Shown here in pieces: positions 26,237-35,752 of a stretch of DNA of 64,000 bases. Source of the stretch: Geothrix sp. 21YS21S-2. Its GTDB lineage: Bacteria; Acidobacteriota; Holophagae; Holophagales; Holophagaceae. Every line of letters begins with the position of its first letter. Position 1 is the stretch's first letter. Made by a program: the position numbers and the translations under genes. The DNA is taken from assembly GCF_030846775.1 (NCBI RefSeq), contig NZ_CP132910.1, positions 1,584,001 through 1,648,000 of the forward strand, in the 5' to 3' direction. The notes below the pieces were generated by a model. The model did no database searches. It was given only the letters and a program-made list of their open reading frames with translations, and had not been told where the DNA came from.

Positions 26237-26237
<1 letters not shown>
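26205..26237 (-). terminator. Terminator of tRNA-Ala
   Basis: On the minus strand, AGAGGCCACC (26232-26223), a 5-base loop and GGTGGCCTCT (26217-26208) form a perfect 10-bp stem followed by a TTTTCTT tail. It lies directly after the CCA end of tRNA-Ala and before the ABC-F gene. Confidence 0.85.
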
Positions 26238-26312
<75 letters not shown>

Positions 26313-26325
26313 GGGGGAAGTAATA

Positions 26326-26354
26326 ATCATGCCACCGGATGGAGAAAACCGCAA
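26326..26354 (-). promoter_or_regulatory. Candidate promoter of tRNA-Ala
   Basis: On the minus strand, TTGCGG (26354-26349), a 17-base spacer and CATGAT (26331-26326) lie 14 bases upstream of the tRNA 5' end, in a small AT-rich patch. Confidence 0.35.
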
Positions 26355-26362
26355 GCGGAAAT

Positions 26363-28087
26363 TCACGGGCCAAGGCGGAGCCTCTGCCCATTCTGGATAC
26401 GGTTCCCTTTGATCTTGTTCCACTTCCGGAGATGCTCCACATCCACGCCGTACCGGGTGGCGATGGCGTAGAGCGTCTCGCCCTTCTTGACCAGGTGCGT
26501 CTTGGGGCGGGCCTCCAGGGCCGGCCTGGGCGCGGGCGTCTTGACGGCCTGGGGCACCGGCGGCAGGTCCGCGGCCGGCGCGGCCTGCGCAGGGGCCTCC
26601 GGGGCCGGGGAGGGGATGGCGGGCAGCGCCTCCAGGGGGTGGTCCTCGATGACCTGGCTCCGCTCCACGGGCGTGAGGAGGTCGCGGGTGTCGATGGGGG
26701 CGGGGGGCGGGGGCGGCACCTTGATGACCTTCCCGGCCCTGAACTGGGCCTTCTTGAGGTCGTTGGCCTCCAGCAGGTCCTCGGGGCTGAGCTTGAACTT
26801 GGCGGCCACCTTGGCCAGGGTGTCGCCCTTGCGGATCCTGTAGCTCTGGAAGTCCAGCCTCTGGCCGGCGGGGATCCTGGCCAGGGCACGGGCCGTGGCG
26901 CCGCTGAGGCCCGGCGGCACCCGCAGGCTGTAGCGTCCCGGGGGCGTGCTGGAACGCAGGAGCTCGGGGTTCAGCTCCTTGAGGGACTCCACGTCGGTGC
27001 CGGCGTAGCGGGCCAGGACGGCGAGGCTCGTCATCCTGTCCACCTCCACCGTCTCGTAGGCGTAGGGCTGGAGCTGCTCCACCTTGAAGCCGTACCGCTG
27101 GGGGTCGTGGCCGATGAGGATGGCCGCGCACAGCTCGGGCACGTAGTTCTTGGTCTGGTTCCGGAGCCAGCGGCTGCGGGCCATGTCCCAGAAGTTTCGG
27201 CTGCCCAGGTTCTGGGCGGCGCGGTCGGTGGTGAGGGGGCCGGCGTTGTAGCCCACCAGGGCCAGGTACCAGTCGCCGGAGGTCTCGTACAGGCGGCGCA
27301 GGTAGCGGGCCGATGCGCGCGTGGCCTTGACGGGGTCCCGCCGCTCCTCGACCCAGGCGTTGCCGTTGAGGCCGTAGATGCGCCCGGTGGAGCGTATGAA
27401 CTGCCACATGCCCACGGCCTGGGCGTAGCTCCGGGCGCTGTTGATGAAGCCCGATTCGATGACGGCCAGGTAGGCCAGGTCCTGGGGGATGCGCTCCTCG
27501 GCGAAAATCTGCCGGGCCATGGGCAGCCACATGGTCGCCCGCGACAGGGTGCGCTCCATGAAGCCCCGCTTGCTGGTGGTGAACTCGTGGACCCAGGCCA
27601 GGACCTTGTCGTTGAGGTCAATGGGGAAGTCGTACAGCGCGCCCTCGGTGCCGCCCTTGACCTGCTCCAGTTCGGCCTTCAGGGCCTCGCCGGAAAGGGG
27701 CACGACCTCGGTGGCCTCCTTGAGGCCGGGATCCGGGGTGGCGGGCACGCCCTCGCTGTCGGGCAGGTGCTGCTCCAGCTCCAGGAGCCGGTCCAGGAGG
27801 GCCTTGACCTCGGGAGTCTCCAGGGCCTCCGCGGGCCAGTCGGCCACGAGCACCTCGGCCTCCTCGGCGCGGGTGGAGGCGGCGTCCCAGTCCTTCTCCC
27901 GGGCGTTGCGCTCGCCGTCCTCCACCAGGGTCCTGAGCCGGGCCACTTCGGGCCGGGCCTTGGCGGAGGCGGTCTTGGGCGGCTGGGGCGGCGCGGAGGC
28001 CAGGGCACCCAGGCCCGCGCAGGCCACGAGCAGGGCGAGAAGCCGGCCCCGGAATCGCCGGGGGCTATCCGGGGCCGGCCAGGTCAT
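26363..28087 (-). CDS. MltD-like lytic transglycosylase with LysM domains
   Basis: 574 aa with an N-terminal signal region. The SLT domain (about 180-320) has catalytic Glu211 in AVIESGF, SYAQAVGMWQFI and LALVGYNAGP. After it come LysM-type domains: one near 430-475 (YRIRKGDTLAKVAAKF) and a final one (HLVKKGETLYAIATRYGV) at the C-terminus, with a Pro/Ala linker between. It cuts the glycan strand of peptidoglycan in the periplasm. The gene starts directly after the gcvH stop. Confidence 0.93.
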   Translation of the reverse strand: MTWPAPDSPRRFRGRLLALLVACAGLGALASAPPQPPKTASAKARPEVARLRTLVEDGERNAREKDWDAASTRAEEAEVLVADWPAEALETPEVKALLDRLLELEQHLPDSEGVPATPDPGLKEATEVVPLSGEALKAELEQVKGGTEGALYDFPIDLNDKVLAWVHEFTTSKRGFMERTLSRATMWLPMARQIFAEERIPQDLAYLAVIESGFINSARSYAQAVGMWQFIRSTGRIYGLNGNAWVEERRDPVKATRASARYLRRLYETSGDWYLALVGYNAGPLTTDRAAQNLGSRNFWDMARSRWLRNQTKNYVPELCAAILIGHDPQRYGFKVEQLQPYAYETVEVDRMTSLAVLARYAGTDVESLKELNPELLRSSTPPGRYSLRVPPGLSGATARALARIPAGQRLDFQSYRIRKGDTLAKVAAKFKLSPEDLLEANDLKKAQFRAGKVIKVPPPPPAPIDTRDLLTPVERSQVIEDHPLEALPAIPSPAPEAPAQAAPAADLPPVPQAVKTPAPRPALEARPKTHLVKKGETLYAIATRYGVDVEHLRKWNKIKGNRIQNGQRLRLGP

Positions 28088-28474
28088 TCAGTGGCTCTCG
28101 GCGCTGACCAGGGCCTCGTAGGCCGCGGCGTCCAGCAGTTCGGGGTTCAGGGCGCCGTCCAGCTTGATCTTGAGCATCCAGCCCTTGCCGTAGGCGTCCT
28201 CGTTGACGTACTCGGGGTGGGCCTCGAGCTCGCCGTTGATCTCGAGCACTTCGCAGGCGGAGGGGATGAAGATCTCGGACACGGTCTTCACGGACTCCAC
28301 GGTGCCGAACTCGTCGCCGGCCTTGAAGCGGGCGCCCACTTCGGGCATGTCCACGAACACCACGTCGCCCAGGGCCTCCTGGGCGTAGTGGGTGATCCCC
28401 ACCAGCGCGGTGCCGTCGCCCAGGGGCTTGAGGTATTCGTGGTTCTTGGTGTACTTCACGTCGGCGGGGTACAT
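28088..28474 (-). CDS. gcvH: Glycine cleavage system H protein
   Basis: 128 aa lipoyl carrier of the glycine cleavage system. The lipoylation site is Lys63 in TVESVKTVSE. The ATG at 28474 has GGAGG 5 bases upstream; upstream codons are not H-protein-like. It is 60 bases after gcvT. The P protein (gcvP) is not adjacent and must be elsewhere. Confidence 0.97.
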   Translation of the reverse strand: MYPADVKYTKNHEYLKPLGDGTALVGITHYAQEALGDVVFVDMPEVGARFKAGDEFGTVESVKTVSEIFIPSACEVLEINGELEAHPEYVNEDAYGKGWMLKIKLDGALNPELLDAAAYEALVSAESH

Positions 28475-28534
28475 GGATTCCTCCAGAGGGATGATTCTAG
28501 CCGCGGTGGGCCGGTCAGGGGTGGCCAGGTGCAA

Positions 28535-29638
28535 CTACTTGGCGCGCTTGTAGAAGGGAGTGGGAACCACCTCGGCTTCGCAGGCCTTGCCGCGGATGTC
28601 GATGTGGATGCGGGAGCCCAGGGGGGCGTGGCTGACGGGCACGTAGGCCAGGCCCAGGTTGAAGCCGCAGGTGGTGCTGGGGGAGCCGCTGGTGACGTAG
28701 CCGGCCTTCCTGCCGTCCACGAGGACGTCCATGTGGTCGCGGGCGATCTCGCGCTTCTCCAGCATGCGGAAGCCCACCAGCCGGCGGCTGAAGCCCTGCT
28801 CCTTGAGGGTGGCCAGGGCCTCCCGGCCCAGGAACTCGCCCTTGTTGAGCTTGATGATCCAGCCCAGGTCCGCTTCCAGGGCGTTGGTGGTGTCGTCGAT
28901 CTCGTGGCCGTAGAGGGCCATCTTGGCTTCCAGGCGCAGGGTGTTGCGGCAGCCCAGGCCGGTGGGCACGAGGCCCAGCGGCTTGCCGCTCTGCATGAGC
29001 TCGTTCCAGACCCACTCGGTCTTCTCGGCCGGGCAGTAGATCTCGAAGCCGTCCTCGCCGGTGTAGCCGGTGCGGGCGAACATGACGGGCATGCCCTTGA
29101 ACTTCCCGAAGGCGAACCAGTAGTACTTGATCTGGGAGAGGTCGATGTCCACCAGGGGCTGGAGCACGTCGATGGAGAGGGGTCCCTGGAGGGCCACCTG
29201 GCCCGTCTGGTCGCTTTCGTTGGTGACCTCCACGTCCCACTTGGCGGCGTGCTCCTTCACCCAGGCGAAGTCCTTGTCCACGTTGGAGGCGTTCACCACG
29301 AGCAGGAAGTGGTCGTCGGCGATCTTGTGGAGGAGCAGGTCGTCCACGAAGGTGCCGTTCTCGTACAGGAAGGCGGTGTAGTGGATCTGCCCGTGGGCCA
29401 GCTTCACCACGGCGTTGGGGGTGAGCCAGTCCAGGAAGGCCATGGCCTGGGGGCCCTTGACGCGGATCTCGCCCATGTGGCTCACGTCGAAAAGGCCGAC
29501 CTTGGTGCGCACGGCGACGTGCTCGGCGATGATGCCGGCGGGGTACTGGACGGGCATGTCCCAGCCGCCGAAGTCCACCATCTTGGCCCCGAGGGCCCGG
29601 TGGACGGCGTTGAGGGGGGTCTTCAAGAGTTCGGACAT
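28535..29638 (-). CDS. gcvT: Aminomethyltransferase (glycine cleavage T protein)
   Basis: 367 aa. It transfers the methylene group from lipoyl-bound aminomethyl to tetrahydrofolate. Typical signatures are PLNAVHRALGAKMVDFGGWDMPVQY at the start, FDVSHMGEI, RTGYTGEDGFEIY, and GCRNTLRLEAKMALYGHEI. Only 66 bases separate it from sfsA, and I find no glycine riboswitch in that gap. Confidence 0.97.
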   Translation of the reverse strand: MSELLKTPLNAVHRALGAKMVDFGGWDMPVQYPAGIIAEHVAVRTKVGLFDVSHMGEIRVKGPQAMAFLDWLTPNAVVKLAHGQIHYTAFLYENGTFVDDLLLHKIADDHFLLVVNASNVDKDFAWVKEHAAKWDVEVTNESDQTGQVALQGPLSIDVLQPLVDIDLSQIKYYWFAFGKFKGMPVMFARTGYTGEDGFEIYCPAEKTEWVWNELMQSGKPLGLVPTGLGCRNTLRLEAKMALYGHEIDDTTNALEADLGWIIKLNKGEFLGREALATLKEQGFSRRLVGFRMLEKREIARDHMDVLVDGRKAGYVTSGSPSTTCGFNLGLAYVPVSHAPLGSRIHIDIRGKACEAEVVPTPFYKRAK

Positions 29639-29705
29639 GGCTTCTCCATCAGTTGGGCAAGTTGAACGTATCGGATCTTTGATTGTAGGTCATACCCCGG
29701 GGTTT

Positions 29706-30443
29706 TCACATCCTCCGGAGCCAGGGAAGCACACCCGGCAGGTCCCACGCCAGGCTCCAGAGCCCTCCGGGCTCCCGCCGGGCCTCCAGGGCCACGGCCT
29801 GGGGCAGGATCTCCACGCCCCCTTCCAGGGCCCGGTCCAGCTCGGCGGCGTAGTCCGGGTCGATCTCCCGCGCCGCGTCGAAGCCCGTCACGTCGCCCCG
29901 GTGCACGAAGAACACGATGGCCGCGCGGTGCCCGAGGCGCACCATGGCCCGGAGCTCGCGCAGGTGCTTGGCGCCGCGCAGGCTCACGGCGTCAGGGAAG
30001 CACGCCAGGTCCCCCACGCGCATGGTGGCGTTCTTGACCTCGATGTAGACGCAGCGGTCCTCGGCGTCCCGGGCCAGCACGTCGATGCGGCTCCGCTCGT
30101 CGCCGTACTTCTGCTCGGTGAGCACCGAATGGAGTCCGGGCAGGCCCGGCAGGCGGTCCTGGCGGGCGGCCTCGGCCACCACCCGGTTGGGCATGCCGGT
30201 CTCCACCCCCACCCAGGCCCCCCCGCGGTTGCAGGCCAGCCAGGTGTAGGCCAGCTTGCGGGCGGGGTTGGCGCTGGGTTCCAGCAGCACGGCGTCGCCC
30301 GGTTCCCAGGACGTGGCCATGGTGCCGGTGTTGGTGCAGTGGGCCGTGGCGACGGACCCGTCCTCCAGCTCCACGTCGGCGAGGAAACGCTTGTACCGCT
30401 TGAGGATGACTCCGGGCACGAGGCCCTTTTTCCGGATCAGCAT
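29706..30443 (-). CDS. sfsA: SfsA family DNA/sugar-fermentation protein
   Basis: 245 aa. It has an OB-like N-terminal half (YKRFLADVEL, HCTNTGTM) and a nuclease-like second half (SRIDVLARD, CVYIEVKNATM, FPDAVSLRGAKHLREL), matching SfsA. The family was named for sugar fermentation stimulation; the fold suggests a nuclease-type activity. The molecular role is not settled. Confidence 0.92.
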   Translation of the reverse strand: MLIRKKGLVPGVILKRYKRFLADVELEDGSVATAHCTNTGTMATSWEPGDAVLLEPSANPARKLAYTWLACNRGGAWVGVETGMPNRVVAEAARQDRLPGLPGLHSVLTEQKYGDERSRIDVLARDAEDRCVYIEVKNATMRVGDLACFPDAVSLRGAKHLRELRAMVRLGHRAAIVFFVHRGDVTGFDAAREIDPDYAAELDRALEGGVEILPQAVALEARREPGGLWSLAWDLPGVLPWLRRM

Positions 30444-30487
30444 AGGTACCAGTCTGCCGGGGAGCCCGCCTTGGCAACATGATTAAA

Positions 30488-31648
30488 TTATTTATGCCGG
30501 CTGGCGGTCCGCAGGACCGGGAGGTAGGCCAGGAAGGCCGCGGCCAGCACCGCCATGGCCACCTTGAGTCCCACCAGGTCCGCCAGGGCCGACCCCGCCA
30601 TGGGGCCCACCATCAGGCCCAGGGAGAACGCGATGTTGAGCAGGGAGAACACCGACCCGAAGTCGGTGCTCCCCTTCCCCTCCACGTGCCCGGCCAGGGC
30701 GGGCCCGCAGGGGGACATGAGCAGGCTGCAGGTGCTCCCCATGGCCAGCATGAAGGCGTACACGGCCGCGCGGCCAGGGAGGACGGCCGCCGTGGCCAGC
30801 AGGACCGCGGCCAGCACCATGCCCAGGCTCAGCGGCCCCCGGGGCCCGCGGCGGTCGGTCCAGTGGCCCACGAGGGGCGAGGTGACGATGCTGGCCAGGG
30901 CCGTGGTGGTGAAGGCCAGGCCGATGGCCATGGCGTCCATGCCCAGGTGCAGGGACAGGTGGAGGGGCAGCACCGCCTCCAGCACCGCCCCCAGGAGCGA
31001 GCCCATGACCATGGCTCCCGCGAACACCCGCACCGTGCCGTCCTTCAGGAGGCCCAGGTAGCCCGTCCCCGAGGGCTGGGCCGGGGGGTCCGCGGGCAGG
31101 AGGGTGAGGCGCACCACGGCGTCCAGCACCGCCAGGCCCGCGGCGAAGAGGAAGGCGGCGCGGATGTCCCAGACGCGGGTCATCCACCCCGCGAAGGCCG
31201 GGCCCAGGAACAGGCCGATGTTGGCGCAGGCGAAGACCGTGCTCATGGCCTTGCCCCGCTGGTTGGAGGGGAAGTGGTCCGCGACCATGGACAGGCCCGC
31301 CACCCAGGTGGCGGCCGCGGCGATGCCCTGGAGGACCCGGGCCACCAGGAGCAGGGGAAAGCTCCCCGCGAAGGCGAAGAGGATGGTGGCTGCCCCGAAG
31401 CCCACCAGGCCCCCCAGGAAGGGTCCGCGGCGCCCGCGGCGGTCCGCCCAGGTGCCCAGGGGGAGCGCTGCCAGCAGCAGGGCCCCGGCGTAGCTTCCGA
31501 AGAGGAAGCCCAGCTGGGTCTGGCTCAGTCCGTGGAGCCGCGCGTACTCCGGCAGGAGCGGCGGCAGCATGGCGTAGACGACCGTGTCGGCGAAGAAGGC
31601 CAGGCCCACCACCACCAGCGCGGCGTACTTGGGGGCCAGTTTCGCCAT
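30488..31648 (-). CDS. MFS transporter (DHA1-like)
   Basis: 386 aa, about twelve membrane helices. The cytoplasmic loop motif GTWADRRGRRGPF between helices 2 and 3 and the second-half GHWTDRRGPRGP are the MFS signature. The early motif LPPLLPEYARLHGLS suggests a multidrug-efflux-type member. Substrate unknown. Its start overlaps the gmhB stop (TGATG), so the two are co-translated. Confidence 0.9.
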   Translation of the reverse strand: MAKLAPKYAALVVVGLAFFADTVVYAMLPPLLPEYARLHGLSQTQLGFLFGSYAGALLLAALPLGTWADRRGRRGPFLGGLVGFGAATILFAFAGSFPLLLVARVLQGIAAAATWVAGLSMVADHFPSNQRGKAMSTVFACANIGLFLGPAFAGWMTRVWDIRAAFLFAAGLAVLDAVVRLTLLPADPPAQPSGTGYLGLLKDGTVRVFAGAMVMGSLLGAVLEAVLPLHLSLHLGMDAMAIGLAFTTTALASIVTSPLVGHWTDRRGPRGPLSLGMVLAAVLLATAAVLPGRAAVYAFMLAMGSTCSLLMSPCGPALAGHVEGKGSTDFGSVFSLLNIAFSLGLMVGPMAGSALADLVGLKVAMAVLAAAFLAYLPVLRTASRHK

Positions 31649-32205
31649 CAGAAGCCTTGGGCCAGGATGCGGTCGACGGCCTCGGCCAGGTCCGCGGCGA
31701 CCAGGTCGGCCCGGGCGCCGTCCACCTGGGACCCGTAGCCGGTGCGCACCAGGGCCGACCTGCAGCCCGCGTTGCGGCCGGCGTCCAGATCCAGTTCCTT
31801 GTCGCCGATCATCCAGCTGCGGGAAAGGTCCAGCCGGTGCTCCTCGGCGGCCCGCACCAGCATGCCGGGGTTGGGCTTGCGGTCGGGATGGTCGGGATGG
31901 GCGTAGTCCCCCTGGCCCCGCTCGTGATGCGGAGCGGCGTAGATCCCGTCCATGCGGGCGCCATGCTCGGCCAGGAGCTCGGCGATGCGCTCCATCACCG
32001 CGTTGAACTCGTCCCAGCCGTAGCGGCCCTTGCCGATGCCGCTCTGGTTGGTGACCACCACCACGGGGATGCCCAGGGCGTTGAGCCGGGCCAGGGCCTG
32101 GGCGGCCCCGGGCACCAGCACCACGTCCTCGGCGCGGTGGAGGTACCCCACCTCCACGTTGAGGGTGCCGTCCCTGTCGATGAAGACCGCCGGCCGCGCC
32201 GTCAT
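31648..32205 (-). CDS. gmhB: D-glycero-beta-D-manno-heptose 1,7-bisphosphate 7-phosphatase
   Basis: 185 aa HAD phosphatase (HisB-N/GmhB type) for LPS heptose synthesis. The nucleophile motif is FIDRDGTLN, with VVVTNQSGIGKG, the zinc-loop region HHERGQGDYAHPDH (one Cys replaced), DRKPNPGML and MIGDKELDLDAG. The ATG at 32205 gives the family N-terminus; an ATG at 32223 is also possible. It implies a heptose-containing envelope. Confidence 0.88.
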   Translation of the reverse strand: MTARPAVFIDRDGTLNVEVGYLHRAEDVVLVPGAAQALARLNALGIPVVVVTNQSGIGKGRYGWDEFNAVMERIAELLAEHGARMDGIYAAPHHERGQGDYAHPDHPDRKPNPGMLVRAAEEHRLDLSRSWMIGDKELDLDAGRNAGCRSALVRTGYGSQVDGARADLVAADLAEAVDRILAQGF

Positions 32206-32306
32206 GAATGCCCCTTGAACCATGCATCACTCCCGAATGGCATGATGCCACAGTCCCGCTGCTCCGCAGCCACGGGCCGGGCACCCTGGACGTGCGCCGA
32301 ATCCGC

Positions 32307-32780
32307 CTACAGTTCCTTCACCAGCGAAAGCGCCGCCTGGCAAAGGCGCCGGACGCCGGGCACCAGGTCCAGGGAGGCCAGGGCCTTCTCGCCCACCCAC
32401 TGCCCGCCCTCGGGGGGCGGCGGGACCTGCTCCTCGGGCGCCTTGGTGCGCAGGAGGTGGGTCAGGTAGAGCCGCTGCTGGCCCTCGAGGCCCTCCAGGC
32501 GCAGGAGCCAGGGGGTCGGGAGCCGGGAGGTGCGCTCGTCGAAGACCACCGGCAGCCGGGAAGGGTCGTGGAAGCGGAAGGGGATCTTCCAGGTGGCGTC
32601 GATCTGGGCCTGGAGGAGGGCCGGGGGCAGGTAGCCCGGGGACCACGGCACCTGGGGCGGCATGAGGAGCCCCCGGTGGGGGGGGTGCACGGAGGGCACC
32701 AGGAGCACGAAGGGCATGGCCGATCCGTGCACGAGCACGCCTTCGATGAAGGTGGTCAGGTAGACCGGGCCTTCCGACAT
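32307..32780 (-). CDS. Hypothetical protein (Pro-rich, Nudix-like size)
   Basis: 157 aa, no clear family. It begins YLTTFIEGVLVHG and ends with a short acidic C-terminal helix after PPPPEGGQW. The length and layout remind me of NUDIX proteins, but no Nudix box is present. GGAGG lies 5 bases before the ATG at 32780. It follows proS with only 2 bases between stop and start, so it is in the proS transcript. Confidence 0.65.
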   Translation of the reverse strand: MSEGPVYLTTFIEGVLVHGSAMPFVLLVPSVHPPHRGLLMPPQVPWSPGYLPPALLQAQIDATWKIPFRFHDPSRLPVVFDERTSRLPTPWLLRLEGLEGQQRLYLTHLLRTKAPEEQVPPPPEGGQWVGEKALASLDLVPGVRRLCQAALSLVKEL

Positions 32781-32782
32781 GC

Positions 32783-34609
32783 TCACCTCCCGCCCTGGAT
32801 CTCCAGATCCCGCAGGATGCGGTCCCTGGCTTCCGTCACTTCGGCCACCAGGGCTTCAGGCTTGAATTTGCGCAGCTCCTTGGTGCGGCGGTCCTTGAGT
32901 TCCACCACGCCGTCCTTGAGGCCCTTGGAGCCCACCATGACGCGCAGGGGGAAGCCCAGCAGGTCGGCGTCCTTGAACTTGGCGCCCGGGCTCAGGCCTT
33001 CGCGGTCGTCGTGGAGCACCTCGAACCCCGCGGCCTCCAGGTCGCGCTCAAGGCCGTCGGCGACGGCGCGCACCTGGTCGTTGCCCGGATCCAGGTCCAG
33101 GAGGTGCACCTGGTAGGGGGCGATGGGCCAGGGCCAGACGATGCCGTCGGCGTCGTAGTTCTGCTCGATGGCCGCGGCCACGGTGCGGGTGACCCCGATG
33201 CCGTAGCACCCCATGACCATGGGGTTCTCCTTGCCGTGCTCGTCCACGTAGACGCAGTTCATCGACTTGGAATACTTGGTGCCCAGCTTGAAGACCTGGC
33301 CCACCTCGATGCCCCGGAAGGCCTGGAAGTGCCCCGCGCCGCAGCGGGGGCAGAGGTCGCCCTCCTGGGCCAGGCGCAGGTCGAGGAACGTCGCGCCCGG
33401 CAGGTCGCGCTTGGGGTCAAAGCCGAAGTGATGGCATTCAGTGACGTTGGCTCCGCAGGTGAGGTTGACGGCGCCTTCCAGGGAACGGTCCACGAGGTAC
33501 ACCAGGGCATCCTTGGGGGCCTGGTGGAGGGCCCAGTGGCGGGTGCCCTCCTGGGGGAGGGGGCCCAGGAAGCCGGGGGCCGCGCCGCAGAAATCCTCGC
33601 CGTCGGCCATGGGCTGCAGGTCCACGGCGCCCAGGAAGTTCTTCACCTTGACGGGGTTGAGCTCGTGGTCGCCCCGGAGGACGCACGCGACGGCCACCTG
33701 GCGGACGGTGTCGCCCTCCACGGGGAACTCAGCGGTCAGCCAGTACACCTTGGAGGTCTGGTGCAGGGGCAGGCCGTCGTGGACGTCGTCCTTGAAGGCC
33801 CGGGCCTGCTCCTCCATGGCCGTGATCCCGGGGGTGCGGAAGTGGGAGCGGCTGAGGGGGAGGGCCGGGCCGTGGTCCACCGCGGGGACGCGGGGCGCCT
33901 CGGTCTTCTCGACGTTGGAGGTGTACTCGCAGGAGTCGCAGGAGAGGATGCCGTCCTCGCCCGAGCCCGCCAGCACGTGGAACTCGTGGGTGAAGCTGCC
34001 GCCGATGGCGCCGCTGTCGGCCTCCACGGGGCGGAACTTGACGCCCAGGCGGGAGAAGATGCGCTTGTAGGCGTTGAACATCTCCCAGTAGCCCTTGTCG
34101 GCGTCGGCGTCGTCCACGTGGAAGGAGTAGGCGTCCTTCATGATGAACTCCCGGCCGCGCATGAGGCCGAACCGGGGCCGGATCTCGTCCCGGAACTTGG
34201 TCTGGATCTGGAAGAGGTTCATGGGCAGCTGCTTGTAGCTGCGGACGTTCTTGCGGACGATGTCGGTGATCACTTCCTCGTGGGTGGGGCCGAGGCAGAA
34301 GTCGGCGTCCTTGCGGTCCTTGAAGCGCAGGAGTTCCTTGCCGTAGAAGGACCAGCGCTTGGATTCCTGCCAGAGCTCCGCGGGCTGCACGGTGGGCATC
34401 AGCAGTTCCTGGCAGCCGTCCTTGGCGAGCTCCTCGCGGACGATCTGCTCGAACTTGCGGATGCTCCGCAGGGCCAGGGGCAGGTAGTCGTAGATGCCCG
34501 CGGCCAGCTTCTGGATCATGCCTGCCCGCATCATGAGCTGCTGGCTCACGACGTCGGCGTCCCGGGGAACCTCCCGGAGGGTCTGGATCAACATCTTGGT
34601 CTGCTTCAT
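32783..34609 (-). CDS. proS: Proline--tRNA ligase
   Basis: 608 aa class II synthetase of the bacterial type, with an editing (INS) domain between motifs 2 and 3. Motif 2 contains FRDEIRPRFGLMRGREFIMKD; a final VMGCYGIGVTRTVAA is motif 3. It charges tRNA-Pro. The upstream neighbour (31 bases) is a YqeY-type gene. Confidence 0.97.
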   Translation of the reverse strand: MKQTKMLIQTLREVPRDADVVSQQLMMRAGMIQKLAAGIYDYLPLALRSIRKFEQIVREELAKDGCQELLMPTVQPAELWQESKRWSFYGKELLRFKDRKDADFCLGPTHEEVITDIVRKNVRSYKQLPMNLFQIQTKFRDEIRPRFGLMRGREFIMKDAYSFHVDDADADKGYWEMFNAYKRIFSRLGVKFRPVEADSGAIGGSFTHEFHVLAGSGEDGILSCDSCEYTSNVEKTEAPRVPAVDHGPALPLSRSHFRTPGITAMEEQARAFKDDVHDGLPLHQTSKVYWLTAEFPVEGDTVRQVAVACVLRGDHELNPVKVKNFLGAVDLQPMADGEDFCGAAPGFLGPLPQEGTRHWALHQAPKDALVYLVDRSLEGAVNLTCGANVTECHHFGFDPKRDLPGATFLDLRLAQEGDLCPRCGAGHFQAFRGIEVGQVFKLGTKYSKSMNCVYVDEHGKENPMVMGCYGIGVTRTVAAAIEQNYDADGIVWPWPIAPYQVHLLDLDPGNDQVRAVADGLERDLEAAGFEVLHDDREGLSPGAKFKDADLLGFPLRVMVGSKGLKDGVVELKDRRTKELRKFKPEALVAEVTEARDRILRDLEIQGGR

Positions 34610-34640
34610 CGGTTCTCTTTCAGGTCGGTGGGTGTCAGGG

Positions 34641-35090
34641 TCAGGCGAGCAGGGAATTGACGATCTGGCTGGCGGCCTTGCCGTCGTAGGCGCCCCCGTG
34701 GGCGGCCTGGAGGGCCTTCATGACGGCGCCCATGTCCTTGCGGCTCTGGGCCCCGGTCTGGGCGATGGCGGCGCGCACGGCCTCTTCGAGCTGGGCTCCC
34801 CCCAGCATGGAGGGGAGGAATTCCTTGAGGACCTGGATTTCCGCCAGCTCGGTTGCCGCCCGGTCGGCATAGCCGGCCTTGGTGAACTGCTCGACGCTGT
34901 CCTCCCGGCTTTTCACCAGCCGCTTCATGACCGTGAGGCCGTCCGCGTCGGCCAGGACGCCCTGGGGCCCCAGGCCCTTGGCCACCGCCTCGTTCTTGTA
35001 CGCGGCCAGGGCCATGCGCAGCACCGCGGTCCGGGCGGCGTCCCGGGCCATCATCGAGGTCTTCAATTCGGCTTGCAATCGGTCCAGCAT
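34641..35090 (-). CDS. GatB/YqeY domain protein
   Basis: 149 aa, helical. It matches the YqeY family (RLQAELKTSMMARDAARTAVLRM start, FLPSMLGGAQLEEAV, KDMGAVMKALQA), related to the tail domain of GatB that contacts tRNA. Function in bacteria is not settled. It sits upstream of proS in one transcript. Confidence 0.9.
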   Translation of the reverse strand: MLDRLQAELKTSMMARDAARTAVLRMALAAYKNEAVAKGLGPQGVLADADGLTVMKRLVKSREDSVEQFTKAGYADRAATELAEIQVLKEFLPSMLGGAQLEEAVRAAIAQTGAQSRKDMGAVMKALQAAHGGAYDGKAASQIVNSLLA

Positions 35091-35225
35091 CGGGGAAAAC
35101 TCCAGTCAACCTACATCTTTATCCTGCCCTTGAAGCGTGCCGCCTTCAATCGGTTGTGGAAATAATCCGCGCCAGGGGACCGTAACCAGTGAAATAATGA
35201 AAACAATCCGAGAGGCTACCCCCCC

Positions 35226-35690
35226 ATGAACGTTGCCTTCATTAACCCATTCATCGAGTCGACCCTCCGCAGCCTGGACATGATGGCCGGCATCCAGGCC
35301 GAGAAATCGGGCCTGGAGCTGAAGGAGGACCTCATCACCACCTACGACGTGTCGGCCATCATCGGCCTCACGGGCGAGACCTCCGGCTCCATCATCATCA
35401 GCATGCCCGAGAGCCTGGCCTGCAAGATCGCCTCCAACATGCTCATGGAGGACATCCAGTCCCTGAACAAGAACGTCGAGGACGCCATCGGCGAGATCGG
35501 CAACATCGTGGTGGGGGACGCCCGCCGCAGCCTGATCCAGGACGGCCACCAGCTGAACATCTCCATCCCCACGGTCGTCATCGGCGTGGGCCACAAGATC
35601 AGCCGCAGCGGCGACGTGCCCTGCATCGCCATCCCGTTCACGACGGAGTTCGGCGACTTCGAGGTGAACGTCGGGCTGCGCGAGAGCTAG
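35226..35690 (+). CDS. cheX: CheX-type CheY-P phosphatase
   Basis: 154 aa of the CheC/CheX/FliY family. The active helix reads EDAIGEIGNIVVGDAR, with the Glu and Asn that act on phosphorylated CheY. No chemotaxis genes are next to it, so the partner receiver is elsewhere; several receivers occur in this window. The ATG at 35226 is 136 bases from the divergent YqeY gene. Confidence 0.88.
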   Translation: MNVAFINPFIESTLRSLDMMAGIQAEKSGLELKEDLITTYDVSAIIGLTGETSGSIIISMPESLACKIASNMLMEDIQSLNKNVEDAIGEIGNIVVGDARRSLIQDGHQLNISIPTVVIGVGHKISRSGDVPCIAIPFTTEFGDFEVNVGLRES

Positions 35691-35702
35691 AAGCCTGTCG
35701 CT

Positions 35703-35740
35703 CCCATGAAAAAGGCGCCTCGCGGCGCCTTTTTCATGGG
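35703..35740. terminator. Bidirectional terminator between cheX and ferredoxin
   Basis: A perfect 17-bp stem (35703-35719 with 35724-35740), loop TCGC, with A5 and T5 runs built into the stem so that each strand ends in U-rich RNA. It serves both convergent genes. Confidence 0.93.
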
Positions 35741-35752
35741 GTCGGGAAAGGC

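Noticed and set aside
29639-29705. Possible glycine riboswitch before gcvT.
   Set aside because: The gap is only 66 bases and lacks the tandem aptamer pattern.
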